From Bog-473 sp963809715 (GTDB taxonomy: Bacteria; Actinomycetota; Acidimicrobiia; Acidimicrobiales; RAAP-2), in NCBI GenBank assembly GCA_963809715.1, contig CAWEKO010000007.1, positions 186,001 to 250,000 of the forward strand: a stretch of 64,000 bases of DNA, given 5' to 3'. The notes under the pieces were generated by a model, which worked only from the letters and a program-made list of their open reading frames with translations, was not told the origin of the DNA and did not search any database. The first letter of the stretch is position 1; every line of letters begins with the position of its first letter. Below, piece after piece: positions 8,801 to 17,358 of the stretch. The position numbers were made by a program, and so were the translations under genes.

Positions 8801-8847
8801 GGTATCCCGGCGCCCAGCCAGCTTGGCGAGCTGGGTGTCGGGATACC
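8801..8847. terminator. Candidate terminator or RNA element: 18-bp hairpin
   Basis: Arms 8801-8818 and 8830-8847 pair over 18 bp, with two positions pairing as G-U if transcribed rightward, and an 11-nt loop. It begins 48 bases after the small ORF stop. No T-tract follows, so intrinsic termination is uncertain; GC-rich actinobacterial terminators often lack one. Confidence 0.45.
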
Positions 8848-8857
8848 TTCCTCCGAG

Positions 8858-8905
8858 CCACCCCGACTCGCCGCCCGACCCCCTAGGATCGGCGAGTCGG
8901 GGTGG
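8858..8905. terminator. Candidate terminator or RNA element: 15-bp perfect hairpin
   Basis: CCACCCCGACTCGCC (8858-8872) is exactly complementary to GGCGAGTCGGGGTGG (8891-8905), with an 18-nt loop containing CCTAGG. It lies only 10 bp after the preceding hairpin and is followed by TTTGG. It may terminate the small ORF transcript or form the leader of the downstream Crp/Fnr gene. Confidence 0.5.
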
Positions 8906-8992
8906 TTTGGGTTGCGTACCCTGGCGTCGATCGGTGGTCAGGTCCACTTGCCTGCGGTTCCCTGGCGACCTCGGTCCGGGGAGAAGCGAACG

Positions 8993-9634
8993 TTGGAGTG
9001 GAGCCTGCTAAACCCATTGTCCGAAGCTGACCAGCGCGCGCTCCTGGCCCGGTGCACCCGCCAACGCTTCTCTCGAGGCGGCTTCATCTTCCACGAAGGT
9101 GAGGCGGGAGACTCTGTGTACCTGATCGAGATGGGTACGGTGGCGGTCCGGGTTTCCTCCCCGGCGGGTGACGTCGTCACCCTCAACGTCCTCGGCCCCG
9201 GTGACTCCTTCGGAGAGCAGGCGCTGATCGGTGAGAGCTCCCATCGGTCGGCGACCGTGGTGGCTCTCGAGCGAACCGAGACGAGACGATTCACCCGGGC
9301 CATATTCGAGGCCCTCGTGGCCGACCACCCCTCGGCGGCGAGGGCCGTGGCCCAAATGCTCGACGCTCGCCTTCGTGCCACATCCCAGGCGCTTCTCGAG
9401 GCGCTCTATCTTCCCGCTGAGACCAGGGTGCTCCGAAGGCTGTCCCACCTGGCGGCGCTCTACGCCTCTCCGTCGATCCCCTTCACCCAGGATGACCTCG
9501 CATCCCTGGCCGGAACTACCCGACAGACGGTCAACCGGGTTCTCGGCCAGGCTCAAGAGGATGGGCTGGTCCAGCTGTCCCGGGGTCGGATCACGGTCAC
9601 GGATGGCTCGGAGCTGTCCCGCCGCTCGCGCTGA
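8993..9634 (+). CDS. Crp/Fnr family transcriptional regulator
   Basis: A 213-residue regulator with an N-terminal cyclic-nucleotide-binding beta roll and C-terminal HTH_Crp domain. The phosphate-binding cassette reads FGEQALIGESSHRSATV, close to cAMP-binding Crp proteins; there is no Cys cluster of the Fnr oxygen-sensor type. The recognition helix region is LASLAGTTRQTVNRVLGQ near residue 180. TTG 8993 is chosen as start because GGGGAG lies about 10 bases upstream; a TTG at 8912 is also in frame but overlaps the hairpin DNA. Probably autonomous, possibly controlling the palindrome upstream of the small ORF. Confidence 0.87.
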   Translation: MEWSLLNPLSEADQRALLARCTRQRFSRGGFIFHEGEAGDSVYLIEMGTVAVRVSSPAGDVVTLNVLGPGDSFGEQALIGESSHRSATVVALERTETRRFTRAIFEALVADHPSAARAVAQMLDARLRATSQALLEALYLPAETRVLRRLSHLAALYASPSIPFTQDDLASLAGTTRQTVNRVLGQAQEDGLVQLSRGRITVTDGSELSRRSR

Positions 9635-9732
9635 ACGGTCGGGAAACCCCCCCTGCCGCCGAGCGGCTCAGCTGTTTGCCGTTGCCGCAGGGAGCACCCC
9701 CGACAGCGGCACGAGCCAAGGCCCGAGTGGCC

Positions 9733-12144
9733 CTAGCCCACCGGCTGTTGCAGAGGGCGCCGGTGGGTGGTCAGGACTCGGCGGCTCAACTCTCCGAAGA
9801 GCTCTTCGGTGCGGGGAGACGGCGAGCTTCCCGGATCGAGCGCGTCGACCCGACGCTGGCATTCGCGCCATTCGAGGCGGAGCCTGTCCGCGTCGCCCTC
9901 GGCGGCCGCCACCTCCATCGCCGTCCGCGACAGCGCCTCGCTATACGGTTCGACGAGGCGGGCCCGCTCCAGTCCCCACCGGGCGAGCTCGAACAGCCCC
10001 GCCTCCGCGGCCAGCGTGGCCATGGAGCAGGCGGCGGTGACGAGCACGGCAGCGATGCGACCGCCGTGACCCTCCGTCTCCCACCAGGCGTAGCCCGAGA
10101 GAGCGTTGGCCAGCGGTTCACTCTCGACCAGGTCCAGGGCGGCCCGGTAGTGTGCGATGGCAAGGTCGCGGTCCTCGTGCGCCTTGGCCTCCGCGACGAA
10201 GGCGATCGCCCGCTGCACGTCGACCGTCACCTCCGGTGAGACCTGGTAGATCCCGGCGCGCGTCCCGGCAGGGAAGAGCGGATTCCCCCCGGCGTCGGTG
10301 CCGAGCGCCTTGCGGGCCGCATGGGCGACGTTGAACAGCGTCTTGGACGCGGCGTCGGCATCTGTCGAGCCGAGCACACGCGTCCGCAGCCGATCGCTCG
10401 TGACCACGTCCGGCGAGTGCAGTGCGAGGTAGGCCACGAGCTCGACGGCCCGGCGCACCCGGTTCGGAGGGAGGGGCTCGCGCAGCCCGTCGAGTCGTGG
10501 TGTCATGGTCAACAGGCGCACGTCGACTGGTCCGGGGGCGACGGCGGCCTCGTCGAGCACGACGGGCGGGAACCCGTGACCTGGCTCAACGGGACGGGGA
10601 TGTCCGGGGGTTTTCGGGGCACAGAGTTCCGCGACGTCCTCCTCGGTCGCCGCCGAAAGAAGGTGGGGGCGGACGACCCGGCCCAGAGGGTGGAGCGACG
10701 CGCCGTGGCGGTCCACCAGGACTGTGAGGTCACTGGCCACGGCGGTCTCGGTCGTCAGGACAGCGCTGGTCGCGGCGATTTCCTCTCGGAGCAGGTCGGG
10801 CCGTCCGAGGAAGAGCCGGTGGGCCACGGCGGGATCGGTGAGACGAGGGTCGTCGGGATCGTTCGTGACCACGACCAGGTCGGACCAGTCCCACGACTCG
10901 ACGGCGGCCCGAGCGGCCCGCTGCAGGTCTGGAGCGACCTCGCCCAGCACCGAGAGCACGTCTCCGGGTCCGAGTGCGGCCAGCCAGGTCCCCTCGTCGT
11001 CGTCGCCCACGGGAAAGGCCAGCGGGATGTAGGGATCGCCCACGTCGGTGGCACTCTCGAGGGTGTCGTGATCCACGTGCCAGGCGCGCCCGTTGTCAAC
11101 CGGGCGCATCGGCTCAGGTGCTCCGGCTTCTTGAGTGGCGAGGTGGAACGTGACGCCGGTCGGACTGACCTGGACAAGACGGACCTTCGGACCCGGCCGG
11201 CCGTTTTCCAGCACGGCCAGTGCGAGCAGCCGGTTGGCCGCCTCGAAGGCCCTCAGTGCGGGTGCGCCGTCGAAGCGCTGCCACAGGGTGGCGCTGTCCA
11301 CCGCCTTCTCCGACGGCAGGAGCGAGGAGTCGAGCGGATCGACGAAGTGTGGGGTACGAAAGCGACGCCGAGAGCGACGGGCAAGGGCGGCGCAGGTCAG
11401 CGAACCGATGCCGAGGACGACGAGCTCGGGGAGATGGTCCGGACGGGCAGCCGGCCGCGGGTTCGACGTGTGCGGCGAGTCGCGGGCGTGCGGGTGCTGG
11501 GCATCGCGGGGCAGCGCGATTCGCCAGCCTTCGCGCAGGTGGTCGGGATCGACCAGACGCTCCGAGGGCGAAACGGGGCGCCCGCGGTTGAGCGCGGCGA
11601 GGGTCGTCCATTGCGCGCCGTCACCGAGCTGTGCTTGGGCGACGCTCCAAAGGCTGTCGCCTCTGCGCACCACATACGCGGCGCTCGCCGCGGGACGCGA
11701 TGCGTCGTGCCCCGCGACCGAGGTGTGTCTGAGAATCGGCGCGGTGGCCTGCAACTGCGGGGCAACCGCTCCCGCCACCGACGACAACGCGACAGGCACA
11801 CCCACCGAGGTCACAGCGAGCACGCCCAGGGCGATGCGCCTGGCCAACCAGTCGATCAACGAGCTCGATCGCGGTTCGATCTCATGGTGACGCACCCGAG
11901 CGGTCACCGACCGGAGCAACTGGGCGCAACAAGCGACCCAGGCGATCCATGCGGCCAGCGTCAGCACGCAGAGCGCGTCACGCGCCACGGGAGACCAGCC
12001 GTGTCCGACCCCTCCCGACAGTGGGTTGCCCACGACGAACAGGAGCACCGCGGGCACCGCGGTGAAGGCGAGGAGACCGGCGAGGAGTGCGCCGGCGACG
12101 TCGATGGCCCGTTTGGCCGGTACAGCGGGTGCGCGCTCAGCCAC
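9733..12144 (-). CDS. Membrane-anchored LysM protein with C-terminal BTAD (SARP-type) domain
   Basis: An 803-residue protein. Three membrane segments lie near residues 15-37, 57-77 and 102-125, followed by a LysM domain at about 156-212 (YVVRRGDSLWSVAQAQLG ... GWRIALP). A long middle region follows, then an OmpR-like winged helix (about 555-640, including VRRAVELVAYLALHSPDVVTSDRLR) and a bacterial transcriptional activation domain of TPR-like helices to about 790. Combining a cell-wall-binding LysM with a DNA-binding BTAD module on a membrane protein recurs in actinobacteria; topology and signalling are not proven. The GTG start overlaps the stop of the upstream gene by eight bases, so it belongs to the 13649-9733 operon. 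Confidence 0.88.
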   Translation of the reverse strand: MAERAPAVPAKRAIDVAGALLAGLLAFTAVPAVLLFVVGNPLSGGVGHGWSPVARDALCVLTLAAWIAWVACCAQLLRSVTARVRHHEIEPRSSSLIDWLARRIALGVLAVTSVGVPVALSSVAGAVAPQLQATAPILRHTSVAGHDASRPAASAAYVVRRGDSLWSVAQAQLGDGAQWTTLAALNRGRPVSPSERLVDPDHLREGWRIALPRDAQHPHARDSPHTSNPRPAARPDHLPELVVLGIGSLTCAALARRSRRRFRTPHFVDPLDSSLLPSEKAVDSATLWQRFDGAPALRAFEAANRLLALAVLENGRPGPKVRLVQVSPTGVTFHLATQEAGAPEPMRPVDNGRAWHVDHDTLESATDVGDPYIPLAFPVGDDDEGTWLAALGPGDVLSVLGEVAPDLQRAARAAVESWDWSDLVVVTNDPDDPRLTDPAVAHRLFLGRPDLLREEIAATSAVLTTETAVASDLTVLVDRHGASLHPLGRVVRPHLLSAATEEDVAELCAPKTPGHPRPVEPGHGFPPVVLDEAAVAPGPVDVRLLTMTPRLDGLREPLPPNRVRRAVELVAYLALHSPDVVTSDRLRTRVLGSTDADAASKTLFNVAHAARKALGTDAGGNPLFPAGTRAGIYQVSPEVTVDVQRAIAFVAEAKAHEDRDLAIAHYRAALDLVESEPLANALSGYAWWETEGHGGRIAAVLVTAACSMATLAAEAGLFELARWGLERARLVEPYSEALSRTAMEVAAAEGDADRLRLEWRECQRRVDALDPGSSPSPRTEELFGELSRRVLTTHRRPLQQPVG

Positions 12145-12859
12145 CGGCCGGCCCGATCGTGACGGTGTACGTCAGCGAGCTCGACTCGGAGGGCGGCTCG
12201 CTCACGGTGGCCTGGCACCCGCTCGCATCAGGCAACGACGTCTGCATCGCCGTCGTGCCTCCGACGGTCTGGCTGCCGTCGGGACAGCTCACCGTCATGG
12301 TGAGGTAGATCGGTGTCGACCACAACACCGAGACCTCGGTGGGCCCGGAGCCGTTGACGACGAACACGCCCGAGTTCTGCAGGGGCGGATCGAGGTAACC
12401 CTCGGCCTGGGTGCGATCCGCCGGCAGGGCGGTCGGCGCCGCGGAGGTGGTCGTCGTGGTTGGTGGGGGACTGCTCGTCGTCTTGGTCGTCGAGGCCGGC
12501 GGGACCACGCTGGTTCCGGTCGTCTGCACGTCGACCACCGGTGGGTGATCCGCAACGGGAGCCGTAGCGGTCGGCGAGGTCGTCGATGTCGTCATCGAGA
12601 GCGTCGTCGGAACGTCGTCGGATCGCAGTGGTCGCGCCGCAGCGTGGCGGACGGCCCCATGTGTGCTCGCCACCGACTGCGCGTGGAGCGGACGACCGGT
12701 GTCACCACGACCCGACGTTTCCACCAGCAGTGCAATCAAGGCGAGGGAGACAGCAAGGATCACCCACCAGTTGGGTCGCCATCGCGCCGGCCCGCCGGCC
12801 AACGCGTCCGTCGGTCCGGGTCCTGCACTCGCCACCGGCACACCATACGCACGCGTCAC
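12137..12859 (-). CDS. Single-pass membrane protein with Thr/Ser/Pro-rich linker
   Basis: A 240-residue protein with a Gly/Pro-rich cytoplasmic N-terminus, one membrane segment near residues 31-46 (WWVILAVSLALIALLV), and then a long low-complexity linker rich in Thr, Ser and Pro (STTKTTSSPPPTTTTTSAAP). A compact extracellular domain of about 90 residues follows with two Cys (SCPDGS ... DASGCQ), probably disulfide-bonded. The pattern suggests a wall-spanning anchor. It lies 10 bp after the sigma-like gene and overlaps the LysM-BTAD gene, so the three are expected to be co-expressed. Confidence 0.8.
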   Translation of the reverse strand: MTRAYGVPVASAGPGPTDALAGGPARWRPNWWVILAVSLALIALLVETSGRGDTGRPLHAQSVASTHGAVRHAAARPLRSDDVPTTLSMTTSTTSPTATAPVADHPPVVDVQTTGTSVVPPASTTKTTSSPPPTTTTTSAAPTALPADRTQAEGYLDPPLQNSGVFVVNGSGPTEVSVLWSTPIYLTMTVSCPDGSQTVGGTTAMQTSLPDASGCQATVSEPPSESSSLTYTVTIGPAGG

Positions 12860-12869
12860 TCGACGCGCA

Positions 12870-13649
12870 TCAGCCGGCGGAGGCGCAGAGCCGTCGCTGG
12901 CCTCGGTCGCGCCGGGTGTAGAGCGCGCGTCGCTCTCGACCGGTGGTGCTCGCGAGCTCGGCGATGGTGTAACCCAGGACGTGTTGCGCGTAGAGGAGTT
13001 GGACCTCCTCGTGATCCATTCCCTCTGAGTGCAAGTTGATCAGGATGCGCGCCAGCTCCTCGAGGTCGGTCTCGACACGAACATCGCGGTCGTAGCCGAC
13101 GGACTCGAGTGGCAGGTGGCGGGTGCGCATGTCCTTGCTCCGGAGCAGCTGACGGCGCAACCGGCAGCGGATGGCGGAAAGCAGATCGAGCACGGCATAG
13201 GCGCGGTCCTGGCCGGTCCACTCCTGCACCACGAGCCACGTCGTCGCGATCAGTTCGGCGAAGAACTCCTCGCCGTCGCACCAGTCACCACCGAGTCCCC
13301 ATTGGAGCATCGAGGCCACCGAGATCAGCCCGGGGAGGAGGGCCTGCACCAGCATTCGCCCGATGAAGGGGTCGGACCCCGCTTCGCGCAGCAGCACCCG
13401 GATCAGCCGGGCCGCGTCCTCGCGCTGGCGCCGGCCCGAGGACCGGCGCATGTGCTCGACCAGGTCGAGGGGGGTCGGGCAGGAGGCAGGGTGTCGCGAC
13501 GTGCCGAGGACGAGCTGGGCCAGGCCGGGATCGCGCCGGGCCACCCCGGCCAACGCCCGGATGGCGCCGGGGGAGCGGCCGATGGACTGCCATTCGGCGG
13601 TCATGTGGTCGATGAGGTCGGTGTGGTGAGTCCGAGCGCGTGTGGGCAT
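12870..13649 (-). CDS. Sigma-70-like helix-turn-helix protein
   Basis: About 259 residues from ATG 13649 (280 from the in-frame ATG 13712). The C-terminal part, DHEEVQLLYAQHVLGYTIAELASTTGRERRALYTRRDRGQRRL, resembles sigma-70 region 4 with its HTH. The middle (LLSAIRCRLRRQLLRSKDMR ... SVGYDRDV) resembles the helical region of related actinobacterial sigma-like proteins; canonical region 2 is poorly conserved, so it may not be a functional sigma factor. It is the first gene of the operon with the Thr-rich and LysM-BTAD genes. Confidence 0.72.
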   Translation of the reverse strand: MPTRARTHHTDLIDHMTAEWQSIGRSPGAIRALAGVARRDPGLAQLVLGTSRHPASCPTPLDLVEHMRRSSGRRQREDAARLIRVLLREAGSDPFIGRMLVQALLPGLISVASMLQWGLGGDWCDGEEFFAELIATTWLVVQEWTGQDRAYAVLDLLSAIRCRLRRQLLRSKDMRTRHLPLESVGYDRDVRVETDLEELARILINLHSEGMDHEEVQLLYAQHVLGYTIAELASTTGRERRALYTRRDRGQRRLCASAG

Positions 13650-13747
13650 GGCCTCACGGTCGCAAGAGGTGCTCCCCCGATGGCTCCCCCAGGGCAGGCG
13701 ACGACGGAGCATTCGCGATATCCCAGCTCGGCGGTAGTGTGCGCCCG

Positions 13748-14155
13748 ATGGACATCGACGAGTTCTACGAAGCCGACTCCAGGCGCCGATCCTCAGCGGA
13801 GCTCGAGCTGGGCGCCGAATGGCTGGATGCCGACGGCATCCGCCACGAGCTCAACTACGTGGAGGACACCGGCGAGCTCTACGTGCTGCGTGAGCCGGCG
13901 CCGCACGTGACCGAGGACCCCTTCGGCGGCCTGTTCGTGAAGGCCCCGCCGGGGTACGAACGCAAGATGACGGTACACATCATCGCCAGCATCCCGACCA
14001 AGGACGAGCTGCACAGGATCCTCGCCGGGTGGCAGGACCACATGTCTGCCCAGGACGGTGCGCAGTGGCTGGGCGACCGCCTGCGCGAGGCCGGGGTGGC
14101 GATCGGTCCGCCGGGCGACATCATCGTGGACGACGGGCCCGACCCACGGGCCTGA
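13748..14155 (+). CDS. Conserved actinobacterial hypothetical protein
   Basis: A 135-residue soluble acidic protein. It starts MDIDEFYEADSRRRSSAELE, then WLDADGIRHELNYVEDTGELYVL. The sequence looks like a conserved actinobacterial family but I know no function for it. ATG 13748 is chosen because similarity-like sequence begins there; upstream frame has low-complexity codons. It is divergent from the sigma-like gene with about 98 bp between starts. Confidence 0.78.
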   Translation: MDIDEFYEADSRRRSSAELELGAEWLDADGIRHELNYVEDTGELYVLREPAPHVTEDPFGGLFVKAPPGYERKMTVHIIASIPTKDELHRILAGWQDHMSAQDGAQWLGDRLREAGVAIGPPGDIIVDDGPDPRA

Positions 14156-14195
14156 CCCTGGGAGAGGTCCGATGCCCGGCCCTCGGAAGGCGGAT

Positions 14196-15272
14196 CTAGG
14201 TGGGCGGCTCGAGGTCGAGCATGGTGGCGAGGAGCTGCGTGGCGAGGTTGTTCGATCGCATGTCCGCCTCGGCCGGAAGGATCTTGCTCTCGAGCAGCAG
14301 GTCCGAGAGTCGCAGCATGACCACGGCGAAGCGGAAGCCGGAGAACACCTCGTAGAAGAAGAGGTTCTGCATCCGCCGGCCCATGTACTCCGAGTAGCGC
14401 TCGATCGTCTCCTCGTGGGACGGGAAGCCGGCCGGGCGGGGCACGCCGAGCGGGTCGGTGAACTGTCGGTCGAAGTAGAGGAACCAGCCGAGGTCCATCT
14501 CGGGCTGGCCCAGTGAGGCCATCTCCCAGTCGAGAACGGCGGCGGCGCGGAAATCGTCCCAGATGATGTTGCCGATGCGGCTGTCGCCCCAGCTGAGCAC
14601 GACCTCGCCCTGCTCGTCGGGCTGGTTGGCCACCAGCCACTCCCACGTCGACTCGACGACGGGCACGCTCAATCCCTTGGCCGACCAGTCCAGATAGTCG
14701 CGGTAGTAGGACATCTGCTGCACGATCCCGGGCTTGCCCCGTGCCGGCATGTCGAGCCAGTCCAGGCCGGCGGCCCGCCAGTCGGTCCGGTGCACCGCGG
14801 CCAGAGCGTCGATCCCGCTCCACCACAGGCGCTCCTGCTGCTCGGGCGAGGCCTCGATGACCCAGCCCTCCATGGTGTAGGGGATGTTGTCCGGCGGCAC
14901 CAGGCCCTCGACGTGCTCCATGGTGAAGAAGGGCACGCCCAGGTACTGCGGGTCCGTCTCGAAGAAGCCCAGCGGGGGCAGCGGCACCGACGAACCGGCG
15001 TCGGCCAGCGCCCTCATGACCCGGTATTGAGTGGAGAACTCGGCGTCCATGAACAAGAAGTGCTTGGTCGGGGCAACCCGGACGACCAGGCGACCCTCCT
15101 CGCCGTCGGGGGTGCGGGTGCGGCACAGGATGGTCTCGTTGGAGAACCCGTTGGAGGCGGGCGCCTGGACGTCGAAGACCTCGGCTCCGGCTCCGTTGGC
15201 CGCCTTGGTCGAGAGCCATTTGGTCAGCGTGGCGGCAACCTCGTCGGGGTCTCGCTGGTCGATGTCGGGCAC
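14196..15272 (-). CDS. Phosphotransferase family protein (APH/ACAD10-like kinase fold)
   Basis: A 358-residue protein-kinase-like fold enzyme of the aminoglycoside phosphotransferase superfamily. The N-terminal lobe has EGRLVVRVAPTKHFLFM, the catalytic loop reads LSWGDSRIGNIIWDD (Brenner-type motif with W in place of H), and the metal-binding motif is VLDWEMASLGQPEMDLGW. Homologs are common beside acyl-CoA metabolism genes in actinobacteria, so a non-antibiotic alcohol or acyl substrate is more likely than resistance. GTG 15272 begins PDIDQRDPDE; longer upstream frame overlaps the divergent gene region. Confidence 0.87.
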   Translation of the reverse strand: MPDIDQRDPDEVAATLTKWLSTKAANGAGAEVFDVQAPASNGFSNETILCRTRTPDGEEGRLVVRVAPTKHFLFMDAEFSTQYRVMRALADAGSSVPLPPLGFFETDPQYLGVPFFTMEHVEGLVPPDNIPYTMEGWVIEASPEQQERLWWSGIDALAAVHRTDWRAAGLDWLDMPARGKPGIVQQMSYYRDYLDWSAKGLSVPVVESTWEWLVANQPDEQGEVVLSWGDSRIGNIIWDDFRAAAVLDWEMASLGQPEMDLGWFLYFDRQFTDPLGVPRPAGFPSHEETIERYSEYMGRRMQNLFFYEVFSGFRFAVVMLRLSDLLLESKILPAEADMRSNNLATQLLATMLDLEPPT

Positions 15273-15336
15273 GGGGCGGCACTTTACCGAGAGTGCAGGC
15301 CACCAGGGTCGTCGCGACCCCCGGGAGGTAACGTCC

Positions 15337-15666
15337 GTGACGGTGCTGATCGTCATCGACCTCTCCGAATCCAGGGTCCACCTGCGTGACCCCGACGATT
15401 TCCGCCGCTTCTCGGTGGCCGTCGACGGTGCCGGTGACCAGTCCGACCTGGCCCGGGTGGTGGACCAGTCGGGGCTGGGCCGGCTCAAGGACGACGGCCG
15501 GCACGTGGTCGTGGACCCCGTGGCCCTGCGGGCCCTGGCCGGGGCGGCGGCCACCGACGAGTGGGACGAGGGCTTCGCGGGGATGCTGGCGTATGCCGCC
15601 GGGAAGGGCTGGGTGGAGGACGACGGCGTCGTCGCCCATGTCGAGCCACTCGATCAGACCGGCTGA
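15337..15666 (+). CDS. Conserved hypothetical protein, about 109 residues
   Basis: A small soluble protein starting at GTG 15337 with GGGAGG nine bases upstream. Sequence opens TVLIVIDLSESRVHLRDPDDF and ends EDDGVVAHVEPLDQ; the C-terminal half contains WDEGFAGMLAYAAGKGWV, a pattern seen in small actinobacterial proteins of unknown function. It is divergent from the phosphotransferase (64 bp between starts) and 121 bp upstream of the aldehyde dehydrogenase. Confidence 0.72.
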   Translation: MTVLIVIDLSESRVHLRDPDDFRRFSVAVDGAGDQSDLARVVDQSGLGRLKDDGRHVVVDPVALRALAGAAATDEWDEGFAGMLAYAAGKGWVEDDGVVAHVEPLDQTG

Positions 15667-15787
15667 AGTGTTCCCGCGCCGCCCGGGCGCCAATCGGACA
15701 GGTTGTCCGATGCGGCGCTAGCCTGATGTTGCCGCCCGGCACCCGGCGGTGGGGGCGGTTGGCCCTCCGAGTTCCTGGGAGGGACAC

Positions 15788-17266
15788 ATGGCAATTCGGG
15801 ACTACGACCGCTTGTACATCGGCGGCGACTGGGTGGCCCCGGAGGGCACCAACACCATTTCGGTGATCTCTCCGTCCACCGAGGAGGTCGTGGCGCGAGT
15901 GCCCGACGGCACCGAGGCCGACATCGACAAGGCTGTGGCCGCGGCCCGCACCGCGTTCGATCGCGGGCCCTGGCCCCGCATGACCCCGGCCGAGCGGGCC
16001 GAGATCCTGCGCAACGTGGCAAACCAGATCGCGGCCGAGATGGACGACCTGGCCGCCATCATCACCGGTGAGATGGGCTCGCCCATCACCTTCTCGGGCA
16101 TGGGCCAGGTGCTCGCCCCGATGATGATCTTCAACTACTACGCCGACCTGGCCGACACCTTCGCCTTCGACGAGGTGCGCACCGGCCTGCTCAATCCGCA
16201 GGTGCTCGTGACCAAGGAGCCGGTGGGCGTCGTCGGTGCCATTGCGCCGTGGAACGTGCCGCTCTTCATCGCTGCGGCCAAGCTGGCACCCTCGCTCGTC
16301 GCCGGGTGCACCGTGGTCTACAAGCCAGCCCCCGAGACGCCCTTCGACGCCTTCCGGCTGGCCGAGATCTTCGAGGAGAACGGACTGCCCAAGGGCGTGC
16401 TCTCCGTGATCCCCGCCGGCCGCGAGGTGTCCGAGCACCTCGTCAAGCACCCGGGCGTCGACAAGATCTCCTTCACCGGTTCCGGTGTCGGGGGCAAGCG
16501 CATCGGCGGCCTGTGCGGAGAGCGCCTCAAGCGCTGCACGCTCGAGCTCGGTGGCAAGTCGGCCGCCATCATCCTCGACGACGCCGACCTGGCGACGACC
16601 ATCCCGACCCTGCTGCCCAACGCCATCATGAACAACGGGCAGGCTTGCATCGCGCAGACCCGCATCCTGGCGCCGCGGGCCCGCTACGCCGAGGTCGTCG
16701 ATGCCGTCGTGTCCGGCGTCGCCGCCATGAAGGTGGGCGACCCGATGGACCCGGCGACCGAGGTCGGCCCGGTGGTGGCCGAGCGGCAGCGGACGCGGAT
16801 TCTCGGGTATCTCGACAGCGGGCGTGAGGAAGGAGCGACGGTCGCGCTCGGCGGCGGGCGTCCCACCGGGAGCGACTTCGCCAAGGGCTGGTACGTGGAG
16901 CCGACCGTGTTCTCGGATGTCGACAACAAAATGAAGATCGCCCAAGAGGAGATCTTCGGTCCCGTCCTCGTCGTCATCCCCTACGACGGTGACGAGAACG
17001 CGGTCGACATCGCCAACGACTCGAACTACGGCCTGTGCGGCTCCGTCTGGACGGCCGACAACGACCGCGGCCTGGGCGTGGCCCGCCAGGTGCGCACCGG
17101 CACCTACATGCTCAACGCCCCCGTGCCGATCGACTTCTCGACGCCCTTCGGCGGCTACAAGGAGTCGGGCGTCGGCCGCGAGTTCGGGCCCGAAGGCCTC
17201 GAGACCTTCCTCGAGAAGAAGTCCATCGCACTCCCGGCGGGGTACACGCCGGGAGCGGGGGCATGA
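15788..17266 (+). CDS. NAD(P)+-dependent aldehyde dehydrogenase
   Basis: A 492-residue ALDH superfamily enzyme, oxidising an aldehyde to the acid. The cofactor-binding region has GAIAPWNVPLF, the general base Glu lies in LELGGKSA (near residue 257), and the catalytic Cys in NNGQACIAQTR (near residue 291). The EEIFGPVL motif and the C-terminal PFGGYKESGVGRE block complete the family set. ATG 15788 has GGAGGGACAC before it. The preferred aldehyde is unknown. Confidence 0.94.
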   Translation: MAIRDYDRLYIGGDWVAPEGTNTISVISPSTEEVVARVPDGTEADIDKAVAAARTAFDRGPWPRMTPAERAEILRNVANQIAAEMDDLAAIITGEMGSPITFSGMGQVLAPMMIFNYYADLADTFAFDEVRTGLLNPQVLVTKEPVGVVGAIAPWNVPLFIAAAKLAPSLVAGCTVVYKPAPETPFDAFRLAEIFEENGLPKGVLSVIPAGREVSEHLVKHPGVDKISFTGSGVGGKRIGGLCGERLKRCTLELGGKSAAIILDDADLATTIPTLLPNAIMNNGQACIAQTRILAPRARYAEVVDAVVSGVAAMKVGDPMDPATEVGPVVAERQRTRILGYLDSGREEGATVALGGGRPTGSDFAKGWYVEPTVFSDVDNKMKIAQEEIFGPVLVVIPYDGDENAVDIANDSNYGLCGSVWTADNDRGLGVARQVRTGTYMLNAPVPIDFSTPFGGYKESGVGREFGPEGLETFLEKKSIALPAGYTPGAGA

Positions 17267-17358
17267 GCGCCTGACGGCGGGCTCCCGACGGGGGAGGCGA
17301 CTCCTCCGAGGTCGAGGGTCCGCACCCCGGCGGGCCCGGGTTCAGGAGGAGCCCGAGC

